From NCBI RefSeq assembly GCF_038002965.1, contig NZ_JBBOOE010000001.1:2833001-2897000 (forward strand): a stretch of 64,000 bases of DNA, written 5' to 3'. Below, piece by piece: positions 1-9,224 of this stretch. The notes under the pieces were generated by a model that saw only the letters and a list, made by a program, of their open reading frames with translations, did not search any database and was not told the DNA's origin. This stretch comes from Robertmurraya sp. FSL R5-0851. Its GTDB lineage: Bacteria; Bacillota; Bacilli; Bacillales; Cytobacillaceae. Positions within the stretch are counted from its first letter, which is position 1. Every line of letters starts with the position of its first letter. The position numbers and the translations under genes were made by a program.

Positions 1-1162
1 CGGTTGTTGCTATCCGGAAATAACCATTATGTTCATCCATTGAGAATTGATTCAGAACAGTACCGACTACCTCTGCATTGCCTTGAAAAGTAACATCTAA
101 CTGATTAATCCCAAATTTATATATCATCGTATTTGGTGTGAACACTTCCTCACGCTCTGCTTCTGATTTCCAGTTTGTAAGGGCTAAGTAGAGGTTCTCT
201 TTAGACATATACAGCTGACCTCCACTCCCCAAATAAGTAGTAATTTTCGCTTCTTGGGAAGGTTCAGCAAGGTCAAAAGCCGCAATTGTGGTATAGTTTG
301 CTTCCTTTGATCCAGGAATATATTGAATTTCATCATAAGAAACAGAGGTTGCTTCCTCTTTATTTACAGAGTCTGAGATTCTTGGACGTAAGTCAACTCC
401 ATCTCCCTCTTCCAGTAACCAATATTGAGGAAAGTGATTTGCAATTAAATAAACCTTACTCCCTATCTTTCTAGCACTCGAAAGATACCCTTCTAGCGAT
501 ATTTCTCTTTCTAAGGTTGGTTTTGATGGATCCTTTACATCGTAAACAAGAGCCCTTGCCATTTCATTCATAGGTGCATACAAACTTTCTGCCGCTATTT
601 TCTTTCGACCAGCAGAATCCTCATAACTATAGCTATAACCGATAATTAATAGTCGGCCTTTATCCAAGAACAATTGCGAAGGTGAAAATGTTTGTTGAAA
701 TTGAATGGACGCCACATGTTCCATTTTCTCAGCAATCTTAGTAGAAATAATGTTTACTTTACCATCTACTACTTGGAATATATATTCTCCATCCGTTTTT
801 ACAATATCAGCTTCATCAATTCCTTGAACTTGAACATTTGTACTCGAGACCTCTTGACCACTTGCTTTTGAACTTGAATCCGAAGCAGCATTATCCATAG
901 AGGATTCCTCGGAAGCTTTATCTTCTTTCGTAAAAGTAAAAAACTTTTGATTCTGTTTTTCTTCTTTAATAATTTGATAAAAATATTGGTTTAACTGTGC
1001 TTTATCTTTAATAACAGGTAGAGCACCGTTAACCATTTCACCCTCAAGTTCATTTCCAGATCCATATTGTGCTGTAAGACGCGTTTCTTTTGTGTACATG
1101 ACAATTGAAGCAATAACCAAAGCAACAAGAATAGAAAGTCCAATAACCCATTTTCTGTTCAT
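1..1162 (-). CDS. Secreted beta-propeller domain protein (3' end cut off)
   Basis: The gene begins at an ATG at 1162, behind an AAGGTGG ribosome binding site, and runs off the left edge, so only about 387 N-terminal residues are visible. The N-terminus has two Lys/Arg-flanked residues and one hydrophobic segment (about residues 5-21), read as a signal anchor. A Ser/Glu/Asp-rich linker (residues about 75-105) follows, then repeated segments of the type seen in the secreted 'beta propeller domain' family of Bacillus (for example IDEADIVKTDGEYIF). That motif is the basis for the family call. The protein is probably extracellular and membrane-tethered. Its substrate is unknown. It stands alone on the minus strand. 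Confidence 0.75.
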   Translation of the reverse strand, partial: MNRKWVIGLSILVALVIASIVMYTKETRLTAQYGSGNELEGEMVNGALPVIKDKAQLNQYFYQIIKEEKQNQKFFTFTKEDKASEESSMDNAASDSSSKASGQEVSSTNVQVQGIDEADIVKTDGEYIFQVVDGKVNIISTKIAEKMEHVASIQFQQTFSPSQLFLDKGRLLIIGYSYSYEDSAGRKKIAAESLYAPMNEMARALVYDVKDPSKPTLEREISLEGYLSSARKIGSKVYLIANHFPQYWLLEEGDGVDLRPRISDSVNKEEATSVSYDEIQYIPGSKEANYTTIAAFDLAEPSQEAKITTYLGSGGQLYMSKENLYLALTNWKSEAEREEVFTPNTMIYKFGINQLDVTFQGNAEVVGTVLNQFSMDEHNGYFRIATT

Positions 1163-1279
1163 AGCAACCACCTTTCTGAAAAACGATTCTTTATAGGATT
1201 GGACTCCTATGATTACAAAAAGGTTACAAACTCAAAAATTCGAAGTAAAAAAGGGCGTATGATCTAGTTTACTTGTCCA

Positions 1280-1307
1280 ACCACTATAGCCTTTTCTACA
1301 TAGGATA
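1280..1307 (+). promoter_or_regulatory. Candidate sigma-K promoter of the YjcZ-like gene
   Basis: An ACC (-35) at 1280-1282 is followed after 16 bp by CATAGGATA (1299-1307), which fits the sigma-K -10 pattern CATANNNTA at every defined position. It lies about 50 bp before a YjcZ-type gene. Late mother-cell expression is inferred from this. Confidence 0.5.
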
Positions 1308-1355
1308 GATAGACAGTAATACAAGCTGTTCACTTTTTAAGTGGAGGTGAAAAGA

Positions 1356-1460
1356 ATGGGCGAAAGCTACAACGGAGGTTTTAACAACGGATTTGCTCTA
1401 CTTGTTGTATTGTTTATCTTGTTGATCATTGTCGGTGCTTCTTTTTTTAACAACTATTAA
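1356..1460 (+). CDS. YjcZ-family sporulation peptide, 34 aa
   Basis: This very small gene encodes a Gly/Asn/Tyr-rich head (MGESYNGGFNNGFA) followed by one hydrophobic helix (about residues 14-30) and an Asn-Asn-Tyr end. That layout is typical of the short YjcZ/YfhP-type spore-associated membrane peptides of Bacillus. A strong ribosome binding site (GTGGAGGTG) sits 8 bases before the ATG. A sigma-K-like promoter precedes it and a bidirectional terminator follows. Its biochemical role is not known. Location in the spore or mother-cell membrane is inferred from the family. Confidence 0.8.
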   Translation: MGESYNGGFNNGFALLVVLFILLIIVGASFFNNY

Positions 1461-1500
1461 TTAACTAATAATACCTTTGCTTAACAGGTTTGCTTCTAAC

Positions 1501-1536
1501 AAAAGACCTAGCTTCTCTTTAAGAAGCTAGGTCTTT
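1501..1536. terminator. Bidirectional intrinsic terminator
   Basis: A 14-bp perfect stem (AAAGACCTAGCTTC with its complement) separates the convergent YjcZ-like and permease genes. T-rich tails are present on both sides. The stem overlaps the last codons of the minus-strand gene. Confidence 0.85.
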
Positions 1537-2619
1537 GTTATTTAATCTATAAATTTTGAATATATGTGTAACGAGTACTTTAACTATTGAGTACACCGGG
1601 ATAACAAAAATAATCCCCAACAATCCCATTAAATTACCTGCGGTCAAAATCAGTACGATGATCGTTAACGGATGAATATTCAAACTTTTCCCCATTACTT
1701 GTGGCGAGATCACATTCCCTTCAACTTGTTGAGCAATCACCGTTATGATGGCAACATAGACGAGCATGATGGGATCTTGAAATAACGCAACAAAAAGGGC
1801 AGGAACTACGGCTAAAAATGGACCTAAAAAAGGTATAACATTCATTAACATTGCAAACAAAGCTAAAACTAATGAATAATCAAGTCCAATTATTAAATAT
1901 CCAATATATAGTAAGATCCCAACACATAAGCTTACAATTAATTGTCCTTGAATATATGTAGAGATGGTTCTATCTGTTTCTTTTAGAATTTGTAATACAT
2001 CTTTTTGTAAATCCTTTTTAAAGAAGCTTGCCACTCTTGGTGCAAAATTGTTGCTATCTTTTAACATATAAAACAGGATAAATGGAACTAGCACTAAGTA
2101 GAAGATGGTATTAATAAATCCTCCAATAAATCCAAAGATAGAAAAAATTCCATTGGCAATATTACCGGTGTTGTTTTTAATTTGTGTCTCCAGCTGATTG
2201 CTACCATCAATTATAGCCTTTTGAATAAATTCAGGAAACGTATCACGGTTTTCTTGTATATATTTAATTCCGTCAACAACCGAAGTAACCATGCTTGGAA
2301 CATTGTTAATAAAAAGGTCTAATTGATCAGATATTATTGGTCCAATCAACCGGATGAAGCCATAAAAGACTAGTGTAATAGCTAAATACGCAGAAAGAAT
2401 GGCCATCCATTTTGGAACCTTTTTCTTCACTAACCAAAATATTAGAGGCCTACATAGGTAAAAAAATATTCCTGCAACTACAAATGGCAAAAATATCGTC
2501 TGCAGCAATACGATGAGAGGTTGAAATAAAAAAGCATTTTCCCTAACTAATAAAGAAATAATTAGTATAAAGATAATAGCGATCATTGCCTGAAACCATT
2601 TTTTATTTGTTAATGACAT
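1519..2619 (-). CDS. AI-2E family (PerM-type) membrane transporter, 366 aa
   Basis: This is a multi-pass membrane protein of the AI-2E/PerM/UPF0118 family, whose members export small molecules or act as sodium/proton antiporters. The sequence shows the usual layout: N-terminal helices, a long extracytoplasmic helical region (about residues 60-150), then a C-terminal membrane core with family segments such as GNVISPQVMGKSLN and PFLGPFLAVVPA. I place the start at 2619 because an AGGAAG ribosome binding site lies 7 bases upstream; an in-frame ATG 63 bases earlier has none. It resembles B. subtilis YubA/YtvI-type proteins. The substrate cannot be told. It lies 74 bases after cdaS in the same direction. 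Confidence 0.85.
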   Translation of the reverse strand: MSLTNKKWFQAMIAIIFILIISLLVRENAFLFQPLIVLLQTIFLPFVVAGIFFYLCRPLIFWLVKKKVPKWMAILSAYLAITLVFYGFIRLIGPIISDQLDLFINNVPSMVTSVVDGIKYIQENRDTFPEFIQKAIIDGSNQLETQIKNNTGNIANGIFSIFGFIGGFINTIFYLVLVPFILFYMLKDSNNFAPRVASFFKKDLQKDVLQILKETDRTISTYIQGQLIVSLCVGILLYIGYLIIGLDYSLVLALFAMLMNVIPFLGPFLAVVPALFVALFQDPIMLVYVAIITVIAQQVEGNVISPQVMGKSLNIHPLTIIVLILTAGNLMGLLGIIFVIPVYSIVKVLVTHIFKIYRLNNKDLAS

Positions 2620-2693
2620 TTTACACTTCCTCATAATACTAGATATATATTTGATGATAACAGGAAATGAAATAAATGCCAAACTTTTCTACC

Positions 2694-3290
2694 TTATGTT
2701 TTTACTACATGTAAATCCCCATTAATGGCAAATGTGATGCGACCCGTTTCCTCTGAGACTACAATCATTATTGCATCAGTCACCTCAGATAATCCCAATG
2801 CGGCTCTATGCCTAGTACCGAGCTTTTTACTTTGAAACGTTTGACTACTTACAGGTAAGATATTTCCCGCTGAGTGAATAAAATCATTCTGTATTAAAAC
2901 TGCCCCATCATGCAAAGGGTTCCCAGGATAAAATATGGTTTCAAGAAGTGTTTGACTGAATTTCGCACCTATTATGACACCATTGTGTAGAATTTCTGTT
3001 AATGGCTGCTTTCTTTCAACCACAATTAATGCACCGTGTCTCTTTTCTGAAAGTGTGGCTGCAGCCTTTGCAATTTGATTATATTCTGTTGTATATGGTG
3101 ATAAGTATGACTCTAAATAATATGAGGATGCAAGACTTTGAGCGTCAGAAACCAGCTTAAGTAAAAGATCAAACTCAGAAAGGATACAACAATCTTTTTC
3201 AGAAATCGTGTCTTGAATGGATTTTGTTTTCTCCTGTATCGTTGACAACATAAGCTTTACATCCTGTTGAAATCTTTTTTGTTCATACAA
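2694..3290 (-). CDS. cdaS: Sporulation-specific diadenylate cyclase CdaS
   Basis: CdaS makes cyclic di-AMP from two ATP molecules. It has a helical N-terminal regulatory region (about 60 residues, the YojJ-type domain) and a C-terminal DAC domain with the two hallmark motifs, HDGA (about residue 127) and RHR (about residue 160). It has no membrane helices, which separates it from CdaA and DisA. The length is close to B. subtilis CdaS (about 207 aa). I favour a TTG start at 3290, with GGAGGTG 6-8 bases upstream; an ATG 21 bases earlier is possible but lacks a good site. In B. subtilis the enzyme is made in the forespore and supports germination. I see no clear sigma-G promoter here. Confidence 0.9.
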   Translation of the reverse strand: MYEQKRFQQDVKLMLSTIQEKTKSIQDTISEKDCCILSEFDLLLKLVSDAQSLASSYYLESYLSPYTTEYNQIAKAAATLSEKRHGALIVVERKQPLTEILHNGVIIGAKFSQTLLETIFYPGNPLHDGAVLIQNDFIHSAGNILPVSSQTFQSKKLGTRHRAALGLSEVTDAIMIVVSEETGRITFAINGDLHVVKT

Positions 3291-3358
3291 TTTCCCCACC
3301 TCCAACAACATACTTGTGAAACAAGAGACGCCCTAGTAAATATTACTAAGGCAATCCT

Positions 3359-4150
3359 TTAATGCACATATTTTTCATTCCCTACCATTTCTCTTTCGAA
3401 ACGTCGTATTAGTAAATCCAGACCTTTTTTGAGTTCCATCCCCTCCATTGGCTTTCCGTGGCCAGTATAAATGAAGTTTGGGTTAAGGTTCTGTATTTTC
3501 TTTATCGAATCAAAAGACTGATCCCAATCTTGAGTAAAATATGCTGGTGGTGCATGAATTTCTTTCTTTTGGGTTAAAACAGCTAATGCCGACTCTTGCT
3601 TCACCGTAATGAGTGCGTCACCAGCGATAACAACACGGTCATATTCACGAAACAAGGAAATATGCCCTTCCGTGTGTCCAGGAGTATGAATCCAGTTCCA
3701 ACCAGGCATTTCAGGAATGGAACCATCTGTTGGTAGCAACCGTAAATATGAATGAATATTTATCGCTTTCCTTGGATAAAGAGGAGATAACCATGCCATT
3801 AGCCCTTTTTCTATAAACGGATGTGGTGGTGGATAATCTTTTTTACCAGTTACATACTCTTGTTCCTGGTCATGAATATACACAGGAACCTGCCAATCAT
3901 TTAACAAAGGAGTAAGTCCACCAACATGGTCAAAATGAGCATGTGTTAAGACAATAGCAATTGGTTTCTTTCCACCACCTAATACATGTTGAGTAAAATT
4001 CTTTATATAACTCCCTGAGAAAGGAACGCCCGCATCAATTAATACCCAATCGTTCCCCTCGGTTCCACATCCACCCACTAGTGCTATATTTGCAATTGCT
4101 GTACGATATCCGTAAATATCTTTCGTTATCTTATTTTTACTTGCATCCAA
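3359..4150 (-). CDS. MBL-fold metallo-hydrolase, 263 aa
   Basis: This is a soluble metallo-beta-lactamase-fold hydrolase. The di-zinc motif HAHFDH is at about residues 70-75, and further metal ligands are seen in HTPGHTEGH and in the later GDA and TGHG segments. These fit the glyoxalase-II-like/lactonase branch. A TTG start at 4150 is chosen because GGAGG lies 8 bases upstream; a GTG nine bases earlier overlaps that site. The gene follows trpA by about 70 bases with no terminator visible between them, so read-through from the trp operon is possible. The substrate is unknown. Confidence 0.85.
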   Translation of the reverse strand: MDASKNKITKDIYGYRTAIANIALVGGCGTEGNDWVLIDAGVPFSGSYIKNFTQHVLGGGKKPIAIVLTHAHFDHVGGLTPLLNDWQVPVYIHDQEQEYVTGKKDYPPPHPFIEKGLMAWLSPLYPRKAINIHSYLRLLPTDGSIPEMPGWNWIHTPGHTEGHISLFREYDRVVIAGDALITVKQESALAVLTQKKEIHAPPAYFTQDWDQSFDSIKKIQNLNPNFIYTGHGKPMEGMELKKGLDLLIRRFEREMVGNEKYVH

Positions 4151-4220
4151 GGTATTCACCTCCTATGAATAGGATGTGCTCGTTTAACCATATTCATGTT
4201 AGGAGATTGATTACAATGTT

Positions 4221-5003
4221 TTATGACACATCTGCAGTTTTAGATGCTTGAACTAAATGTTCAATTTCAGATAATTTCTTTTCATGAAAGTATTGGACAA
4301 TTTTACTGCCAACAACTACTCCATCGCAGTAAGAACCTAATTCTACCACCTGTTCAGGAGTGGATATCCCAAATCCAGCAAGCACCGGGATAGGACTTAC
4401 GCTCTTTATATCCTTTAAGTATTTGGAAACACTATCATTAAATTCTGTACGAGCACCTGTTATTCCTGTTACTGTGACCGCATATAAGAAACCTCGACCT
4501 TTTTTAGCGATTTCTTCTATTCTTTCAAGTGGGCTTGTTAAGGTAACTAAACGTATTAACTCAATATTTGCGTCTTGTAAGTGAGGAGTAATTAATTCTT
4601 CCTCTTCAATAGGCAAGTCAGGAATAATACATCCGTCTATACCAGCTTTAACCGCGTCATGAATGAACGAACCAATTCCGTAAGCATAAATCGGGTTCAT
4701 ATAAGTCATTAAAATAAGTGGAGTAGAAACAATCGGACGAATCGTTTGAATCGCTGACAATACTTCCTTTAAGGTTGTACCCGATTGTAATGCACGTATC
4801 CCAGCTTCTTGAATAGCTGGACCATCTGCTACCGGATCTGAAAAGGGGATGCCAATTTCTATTGCCGTTGCTCCGCAATTCTCTAAAAAGATCAACTGAT
4901 CCATTAACTGATCTAATCCTCCGTCCCCTGCCATCAGATACGGCACAAATGCCTTCCTATTGTTCTCTTTTAGGCTATGGAACGCCTTTTCAATGCGATT
5001 CAT
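4221..5003 (-). CDS. trpA: Tryptophan synthase alpha subunit
   Basis: TrpA cleaves indole-3-glycerol phosphate to indole and glyceraldehyde 3-phosphate in the alpha2-beta2 tryptophan synthase complex. At 260 aa it has the normal length. The catalytic Glu lies in EIGIPFSDPVADGP (about residue 49) and the catalytic Asp in the next conserved strand (MAGDGG/IPFSDP region). The phosphate-binding loop is seen as GFGIS and VVGSKI. It is the last gene of the trp operon, 2 bases after trpB, with an AAGGAGG site overlapping the end of trpB. Confidence 0.97.
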   Translation of the reverse strand: MNRIEKAFHSLKENNRKAFVPYLMAGDGGLDQLMDQLIFLENCGATAIEIGIPFSDPVADGPAIQEAGIRALQSGTTLKEVLSAIQTIRPIVSTPLILMTYMNPIYAYGIGSFIHDAVKAGIDGCIIPDLPIEEEELITPHLQDANIELIRLVTLTSPLERIEEIAKKGRGFLYAVTVTGITGARTEFNDSVSKYLKDIKSVSPIPVLAGFGISTPEQVVELGSYCDGVVVGSKIVQYFHEKKLSEIEHLVQASKTADVS

Positions 5004-5005
5004 TA

Positions 5006-6205
5006 TTACAATGCCTCCTTCATATTTGCTTGAATAGTTTGTACATCTTTATCTCCACGACCTGAAAGACAGACCACAATTGACTCATTTTCTGACATTG
5101 TTTGAGCATGTTTTAAGGCATATGCTACTGCATGTGCACTTTCAAGAGCAGGAATAATCCCTTCAAGCCTACACAACAATTTTAATGCTTCTAACGCTTC
5201 CTGATCTGTAATGCTTTCGTACTGTACTCTTCCGATATCTTTTAAGTAACTATGTTCTGGCCCCACTCCAGGATAATCTAAACCAGCAGAAATAGAATGG
5301 GCCTCTTGGATTTGACCAGCATGATCTTGTAACAAATACATAAGAGCACCGTGTAATACTCCTGGCTTTCCTTTTGTTAGTGAAGCTGCATGCTGTTCTG
5401 TATCAATCCCATGACCAGCGGCTTCTACACCTATTAATTGTACCTCGCTGTCCTCAATAAATGGATAAAACATCCCCATCGAGTTGCTCCCACCGCCAAT
5501 ACAAGCTACAATTGCTTCAGGGTTTTTACCAAATTTTTCATTATACTGTTGCTTGGTTTCCTTTCCAATCACACTTTGAAAATCTCTTACCATCATTGGA
5601 AACGGATGTGGTCCCATCACAGATCCTAAAATGTAGTGAGTATCTGTCACATTTGAAACCCAATAGCGCAGTGCTTCGTTACATGCATCCTTTAGCGTTC
5701 TGCTTCCAGAAGTGACAGATACAACCTTTGCACCTAGCAACTCCATTCTAAACACATTCAGTTGCTGTCTTTTAATATCTTCCTCTCCCATAAATATAAC
5801 GCATTCCAGATTTAATAGTGCACAAACCGTTGCAGTAGCCACCCCATGCTGCCCTGCACCAGTTTCAGCAACAATCTTCTTTTTTCCCATTCTTACCGCT
5901 AACAGCGCTTGACCGACTGTATTATTAATTTTATGTGCGCCTGTATGGTTTAAATCCTCTCTCTTTAAATAGATTTTTGCACCTTTTGCATGCTTTGATA
6001 AATTTTCAGCAAAATATAAAGGTGTTTCTCTTCCTACATACTCTTTTAATAAGTAAGCTAGATCCTGTTGGAAGCTTTCATCATTTTTGGCTTCCTCATA
6101 GGCCTTGCCTAGCTCTAAAACTGCTTGCATTAATGTTTCTGGTACAAATCGGCCCCCGTATATACCAAAATGGCCCTTTTCATCCGGCATTACATATGTC
6201 GTCAT
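5006..6205 (-). CDS. trpB: Tryptophan synthase beta subunit
   Basis: TrpB condenses indole with serine using pyridoxal phosphate. It is a full-length 399 aa protein. The PLP lysine is in HTGAHKINN (Lys about residue 91) and the phosphate-binding Gly/Ser loop is GGGSNSMG. The N-terminal [15 protein letters not shown] is typical of the catalytic TrpB1 form, which works with TrpA. The start codon overlaps the trpF stop by 4 bases (ATGA), implying translational coupling. Confidence 0.98.
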   Translation of the reverse strand: MTTYVMPDEKGHFGIYGGRFVPETLMQAVLELGKAYEEAKNDESFQQDLAYLLKEYVGRETPLYFAENLSKHAKGAKIYLKREDLNHTGAHKINNTVGQALLAVRMGKKKIVAETGAGQHGVATATVCALLNLECVIFMGEEDIKRQQLNVFRMELLGAKVVSVTSGSRTLKDACNEALRYWVSNVTDTHYILGSVMGPHPFPMMVRDFQSVIGKETKQQYNEKFGKNPEAIVACIGGGSNSMGMFYPFIEDSEVQLIGVEAAGHGIDTEQHAASLTKGKPGVLHGALMYLLQDHAGQIQEAHSISAGLDYPGVGPEHSYLKDIGRVQYESITDQEALEALKLLCRLEGIIPALESAHAVAYALKHAQTMSENESIVVCLSGRGDKDVQTIQANMKEAL

Positions 6206-6825
6206 TTACAAATCTCCCCTGTTCCCATTTTCGCTTTCTTAAGAAAATGAATGATTTTCTCATCGTCCTTTTTTCCATTCGTCTCTACTCCACTACTAAC
6301 ATCAACCATATATGGCTGTAGTGACTGAATAGCTAAGGAGACATTATCGATATTTAGTCCACCTGCTACAATAAGCTTTTTCCCCTTGATAGCTATTGGG
6401 TCAACGATCTCCCATGGAAACGTCTCCCCGTTTCCACCTCGATATTTTCCTTTAGGACTATCTAAAAGAATATATTCACATGGATATTCCTGAATTTTCT
6501 CACAATCCTTCTTTGATGATACACCTAATGCCTTGATGACTGGTACTGAAAAATTATTACAAATATCAGGATTTTCATCACCATGAAGTTGAACCATTGT
6601 TAATCCTGTCTTTTCAACTATATCTTGGATGGTATTTATATCTTCATTTACAAACACACCGACTTTTAAGACATGAGCTGGGATGGTGTCAATAATGATT
6701 TTTGCCTGTTCAACCGTTATCTTTCGTTTGCTTTCTGCAAAAACAAAACCAATTGCATCTGCTCCAGCTTCCACGGCAACCTTTGCTGCATGGATATCAG
6801 TAATTCCACATATTTTCACTTTCAA
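6202..6825 (-). CDS. trpF: Phosphoribosylanthranilate isomerase
   Basis: TrpF carries out the Amadori rearrangement of phosphoribosylanthranilate to CdRP. It is a TIM-barrel protein of 207 aa with the catalytic Cys in KVKICGIT (about residue 6), the FVFAESKR segment, the VQLHGDE strand and the phosphate-binding GGLNIDNV loop with a later DVSSGVE. It overlaps trpC and trpB by 4 bases each. No fusion to trpC is present, unlike in enterobacteria. Confidence 0.96.
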   Translation of the reverse strand: MKVKICGITDIHAAKVAVEAGADAIGFVFAESKRKITVEQAKIIIDTIPAHVLKVGVFVNEDINTIQDIVEKTGLTMVQLHGDENPDICNNFSVPVIKALGVSSKKDCEKIQEYPCEYILLDSPKGKYRGGNGETFPWEIVDPIAIKGKKLIVAGGLNIDNVSLAIQSLQPYMVDVSSGVETNGKKDDEKIIHFLKKAKMGTGEICK

Positions 6826-7610
6826 TTTGAAGCCACCCTTCTTAACGGAAGCTTCATTGCCCGTAATGCTTCTTCCGGCTTTTCGTGCCTCATAAACGTT
6901 TCACCTACTAAAATACCTGACGCACCAGCCGCTACCACTCTTCTGACATCCTCTGTAGTAGCAATACCACTTTCACTTATTAAGTATCTATTGGACTCAA
7001 CAATTTTAGAAGCTAATCTTTCTGTTGTCGCTAAATCAACCTCAAATGTTTTTAAGTTCCGATTATTTACACCAATTAAGACATTATCAGTAGTTAACAC
7101 TTTTTCTAATTCCGCCTCATTGTGTACCTCCATAAGTACCTCAAGACCTTTACTAGTGGCGTAATGATATAGCGAATGTAGAGTCTCTAGATCTAACGCA
7201 GCAGCTATTAACAAAATAAGATTTGCGCCCGCATGCTTTGCGTAATCAATTTGAATAGGATCAATAATAAAATCTTTGCAAAGAATAGGTGCTGTGATCG
7301 CCTTTCTCACTTCTTCCAAGTCTCGGAAATCTCCTTTGAAAAAAGTACGATCTGTCAATACACTTACCGCATCAGCACCTGCCTGGACATACTGTAGAGT
7401 CTGTTCAGACGGATCACAATCCAAATTAATGGCTCCTTTGGAAGGAGATGCTCTTTTAAACTCGGCAATAATCTTTACTTCTTCCGCTTGTTGTAACTTT
7501 TGAATAAAAGACACATGCTTCCTGTCAACTTCCTTTAACACCGGGAGGTCTTTTAATATAAGTACTTCCTTCTGTTTCTCAGCAATAATCCTGTCAAGAA
7601 TCGTCTCCAT
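6822..7610 (-). CDS. trpC: Indole-3-glycerol phosphate synthase
   Basis: TrpC closes the indole ring, converting CdRP to indole-3-glycerol phosphate. It is a single-domain TIM barrel of 262 aa. Family motifs are present: IAEFKRASPSKG (catalytic Lys and substrate loop), CKDFIID, LIGVNNRNLKTF and SESGI. It starts 2 bases after the trpD stop and overlaps trpF by 4 bases. Confidence 0.97.
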   Translation of the reverse strand: METILDRIIAEKQKEVLILKDLPVLKEVDRKHVSFIQKLQQAEEVKIIAEFKRASPSKGAINLDCDPSEQTLQYVQAGADAVSVLTDRTFFKGDFRDLEEVRKAITAPILCKDFIIDPIQIDYAKHAGANLILLIAAALDLETLHSLYHYATSKGLEVLMEVHNEAELEKVLTTDNVLIGVNNRNLKTFEVDLATTERLASKIVESNRYLISESGIATTEDVRRVVAAGASGILVGETFMRHEKPEEALRAMKLPLRRVASN

Positions 7611-7612
7611 AC

Positions 7613-8641
7613 TTACACGACTCCTTCCTTTTTGAATTTTTCCCCTATAGTAATTAGACTTTCAAGCTTCTGTTTCGCCGAACCGCTATCAATACTTTCT
7701 TTTGCTTTAGCAATCCCCTCTACAATCGAATCCGCTTTTCCACCTGCATAAATCCCTATCCCAGCATTGAACAACACGGTATCACGGCAGGCTCCTTTTT
7801 CTCCATTCAAAACAGATAATAAGATTTCTCCATTTCTCATAGCATCGCCACCGATAATTGCTTCGTTAGGGTATGAAGAAAGCCCAACATTTTCAGGGGT
7901 AAGTATTTGTTCTGAAATCGAACCGTTATCAACAATGATTAAATGATTTTCCCCTTGTAACGATGCTTCATCCATAAATCCTGCACCATTGATTACAACG
8001 GCCCTTTTTCTTCCTAAGTTATGAAGCACCTCCCCAAAGGTCGGAAGCAAATCTCTTCTATATATTCCTAATAATTGATAGTCAAGTTCCATTGGATTTG
8101 TTAAAGGTCCAATTAAGTTAAATATCGTAGGAATTTTTAACTCTCTTCTCACTTTCATAATGTTTTTTATTTTCGGATGTACATGTGGAGCAAATAAAAA
8201 GCTAATCCCAACTTCATCCAAACATTCTTCAGCTTCTTCAGGGCTTAAGGTTAAATTAATTCCTAAATACTCTAGAACATCAGCACTTCCTGTTTTACTA
8301 GAAATACTTCTGTTTCCATGCTTTGCAACTGGAATACCAGCGCCAGCAATAACAAATGCAGAGGTAGTGCTTACATTGAAGCTTTTCGAACCATCTCCAC
8401 CAGTACCACAATTATCCATTACATTCGCTACTTTTTTACTAAAGGTGAGTGATTTTTCACGAACTGCCTGAACCAATCCAACAATTTCCTCTACCGTCTC
8501 ACCTTTTGTCTTCAACCCGATGAGAAATGCAGCAATTTCACTATCAGTCACTTCTTCGGAAAAAAGTTTTCTTACTGCATCTTTCATCTCTACTTGTGAT
8601 AATGACTTGTTTTCAGACAGTTTTTGTAGATACTCTCTCAT
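7613..8641 (-). CDS. trpD: Anthranilate phosphoribosyltransferase
   Basis: TrpD transfers the phosphoribosyl group of PRPP to anthranilate. It is 342 aa, the normal length. The PRPP-binding loop CGTGGDG and the downstream KHGNRS and SGSADVLE motifs are intact. A GGAGAGGAGC site lies before the ATG, inside the end of trpG; the two genes overlap by 29 bases. It is a stand-alone transferase, not fused to the glutaminase. Confidence 0.97.
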   Translation of the reverse strand: MREYLQKLSENKSLSQVEMKDAVRKLFSEEVTDSEIAAFLIGLKTKGETVEEIVGLVQAVREKSLTFSKKVANVMDNCGTGGDGSKSFNVSTTSAFVIAGAGIPVAKHGNRSISSKTGSADVLEYLGINLTLSPEEAEECLDEVGISFLFAPHVHPKIKNIMKVRRELKIPTIFNLIGPLTNPMELDYQLLGIYRRDLLPTFGEVLHNLGRKRAVVINGAGFMDEASLQGENHLIIVDNGSISEQILTPENVGLSSYPNEAIIGGDAMRNGEILLSVLNGEKGACRDTVLFNAGIGIYAGGKADSIVEGIAKAKESIDSGSAKQKLESLITIGEKFKKEGVV

Positions 8642-9224
8642 TTAGAAGCTCCTCTCCAATTGCTGTTAGAAATGCTTGAATTAGTTTTTTCCCGCTTTCT
8701 GTCCCTACTGATTCGGGATGAAATTGAAACCCGTATAAAGGTGCCTCTTTATGTTTGATTGCCATAATCTCGCCATCATCAATGGACGTAGCAAGTACTT
8801 GTAACGAATTTGGCAATGTCCCTTTTTCAATAACAAGGGAATGATATCTCATTACTTCCAAAGGTGCTTCAAATTCTTTAAACAGCTCTGTCTTCTCATG
8901 AGAAACCTTAGAAATTTTACCGTGCATGATTTTTTTCGCTTTTGATACCGTCGCACCAAAGGCATGACCAATTGCCTGATGTCCTAGACATATTCCCAGG
9001 ATAGGTATCTTTCTGTGTAGCTGTTGAATAACTTCAATACATATTCCAGCTTGTTCTGGGCGTCCTGGACCTGGAGAAATCACAATAGCTTTTGGAGATA
9101 GCTCAATAATGTCTTCAACTGTGAGACTATCATTTCTTTTTACGACTATTTGTTCTCCCAGTTCGCCTAAATATTGATATAGATTGAAGGTAAAGGAATC
9201 ATAATTATCAATTAGTAAAATCAT
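8613..9224 (-). CDS. trpG: Anthranilate synthase component II (glutamine amidotransferase)
   Basis: TrpG releases ammonia from glutamine for TrpE. It is a class-I glutaminase of 203 aa with the nucleophile Cys79 in GICLGHQ and the His-Glu pair in FQFHPES near residue 170. It lies inside the trp operon, overlapping trpE by 4 bases and trpD by 29. In B. subtilis a single glutaminase (trpG/pabA) sits in the folate operon and serves both pathways, so a copy here suggests a dedicated tryptophan enzyme. It could still also serve p-aminobenzoate synthesis if no second copy exists. Confidence 0.95.
   Translation of the reverse strand: MILLIDNYDSFTFNLYQYLGELGEQIVVKRNDSLTVEDIIELSPKAIVISPGPGRPEQAGICIEVIQQLHRKIPILGICLGHQAIGHAFGATVSKAKKIMHGKISKVSHEKTELFKEFEAPLEVMRYHSLVIEKGTLPNSLQVLATSIDDGEIMAIKHKEAPLYGFQFHPESVGTESGKKLIQAFLTAIGEELLNERVSTKTV

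Noticed and set aside
4360..6321. Several plus-strand open frames within the trp genes
   Set aside because: They are shadows of the trp coding frames and lack ribosome sites or family motifs.
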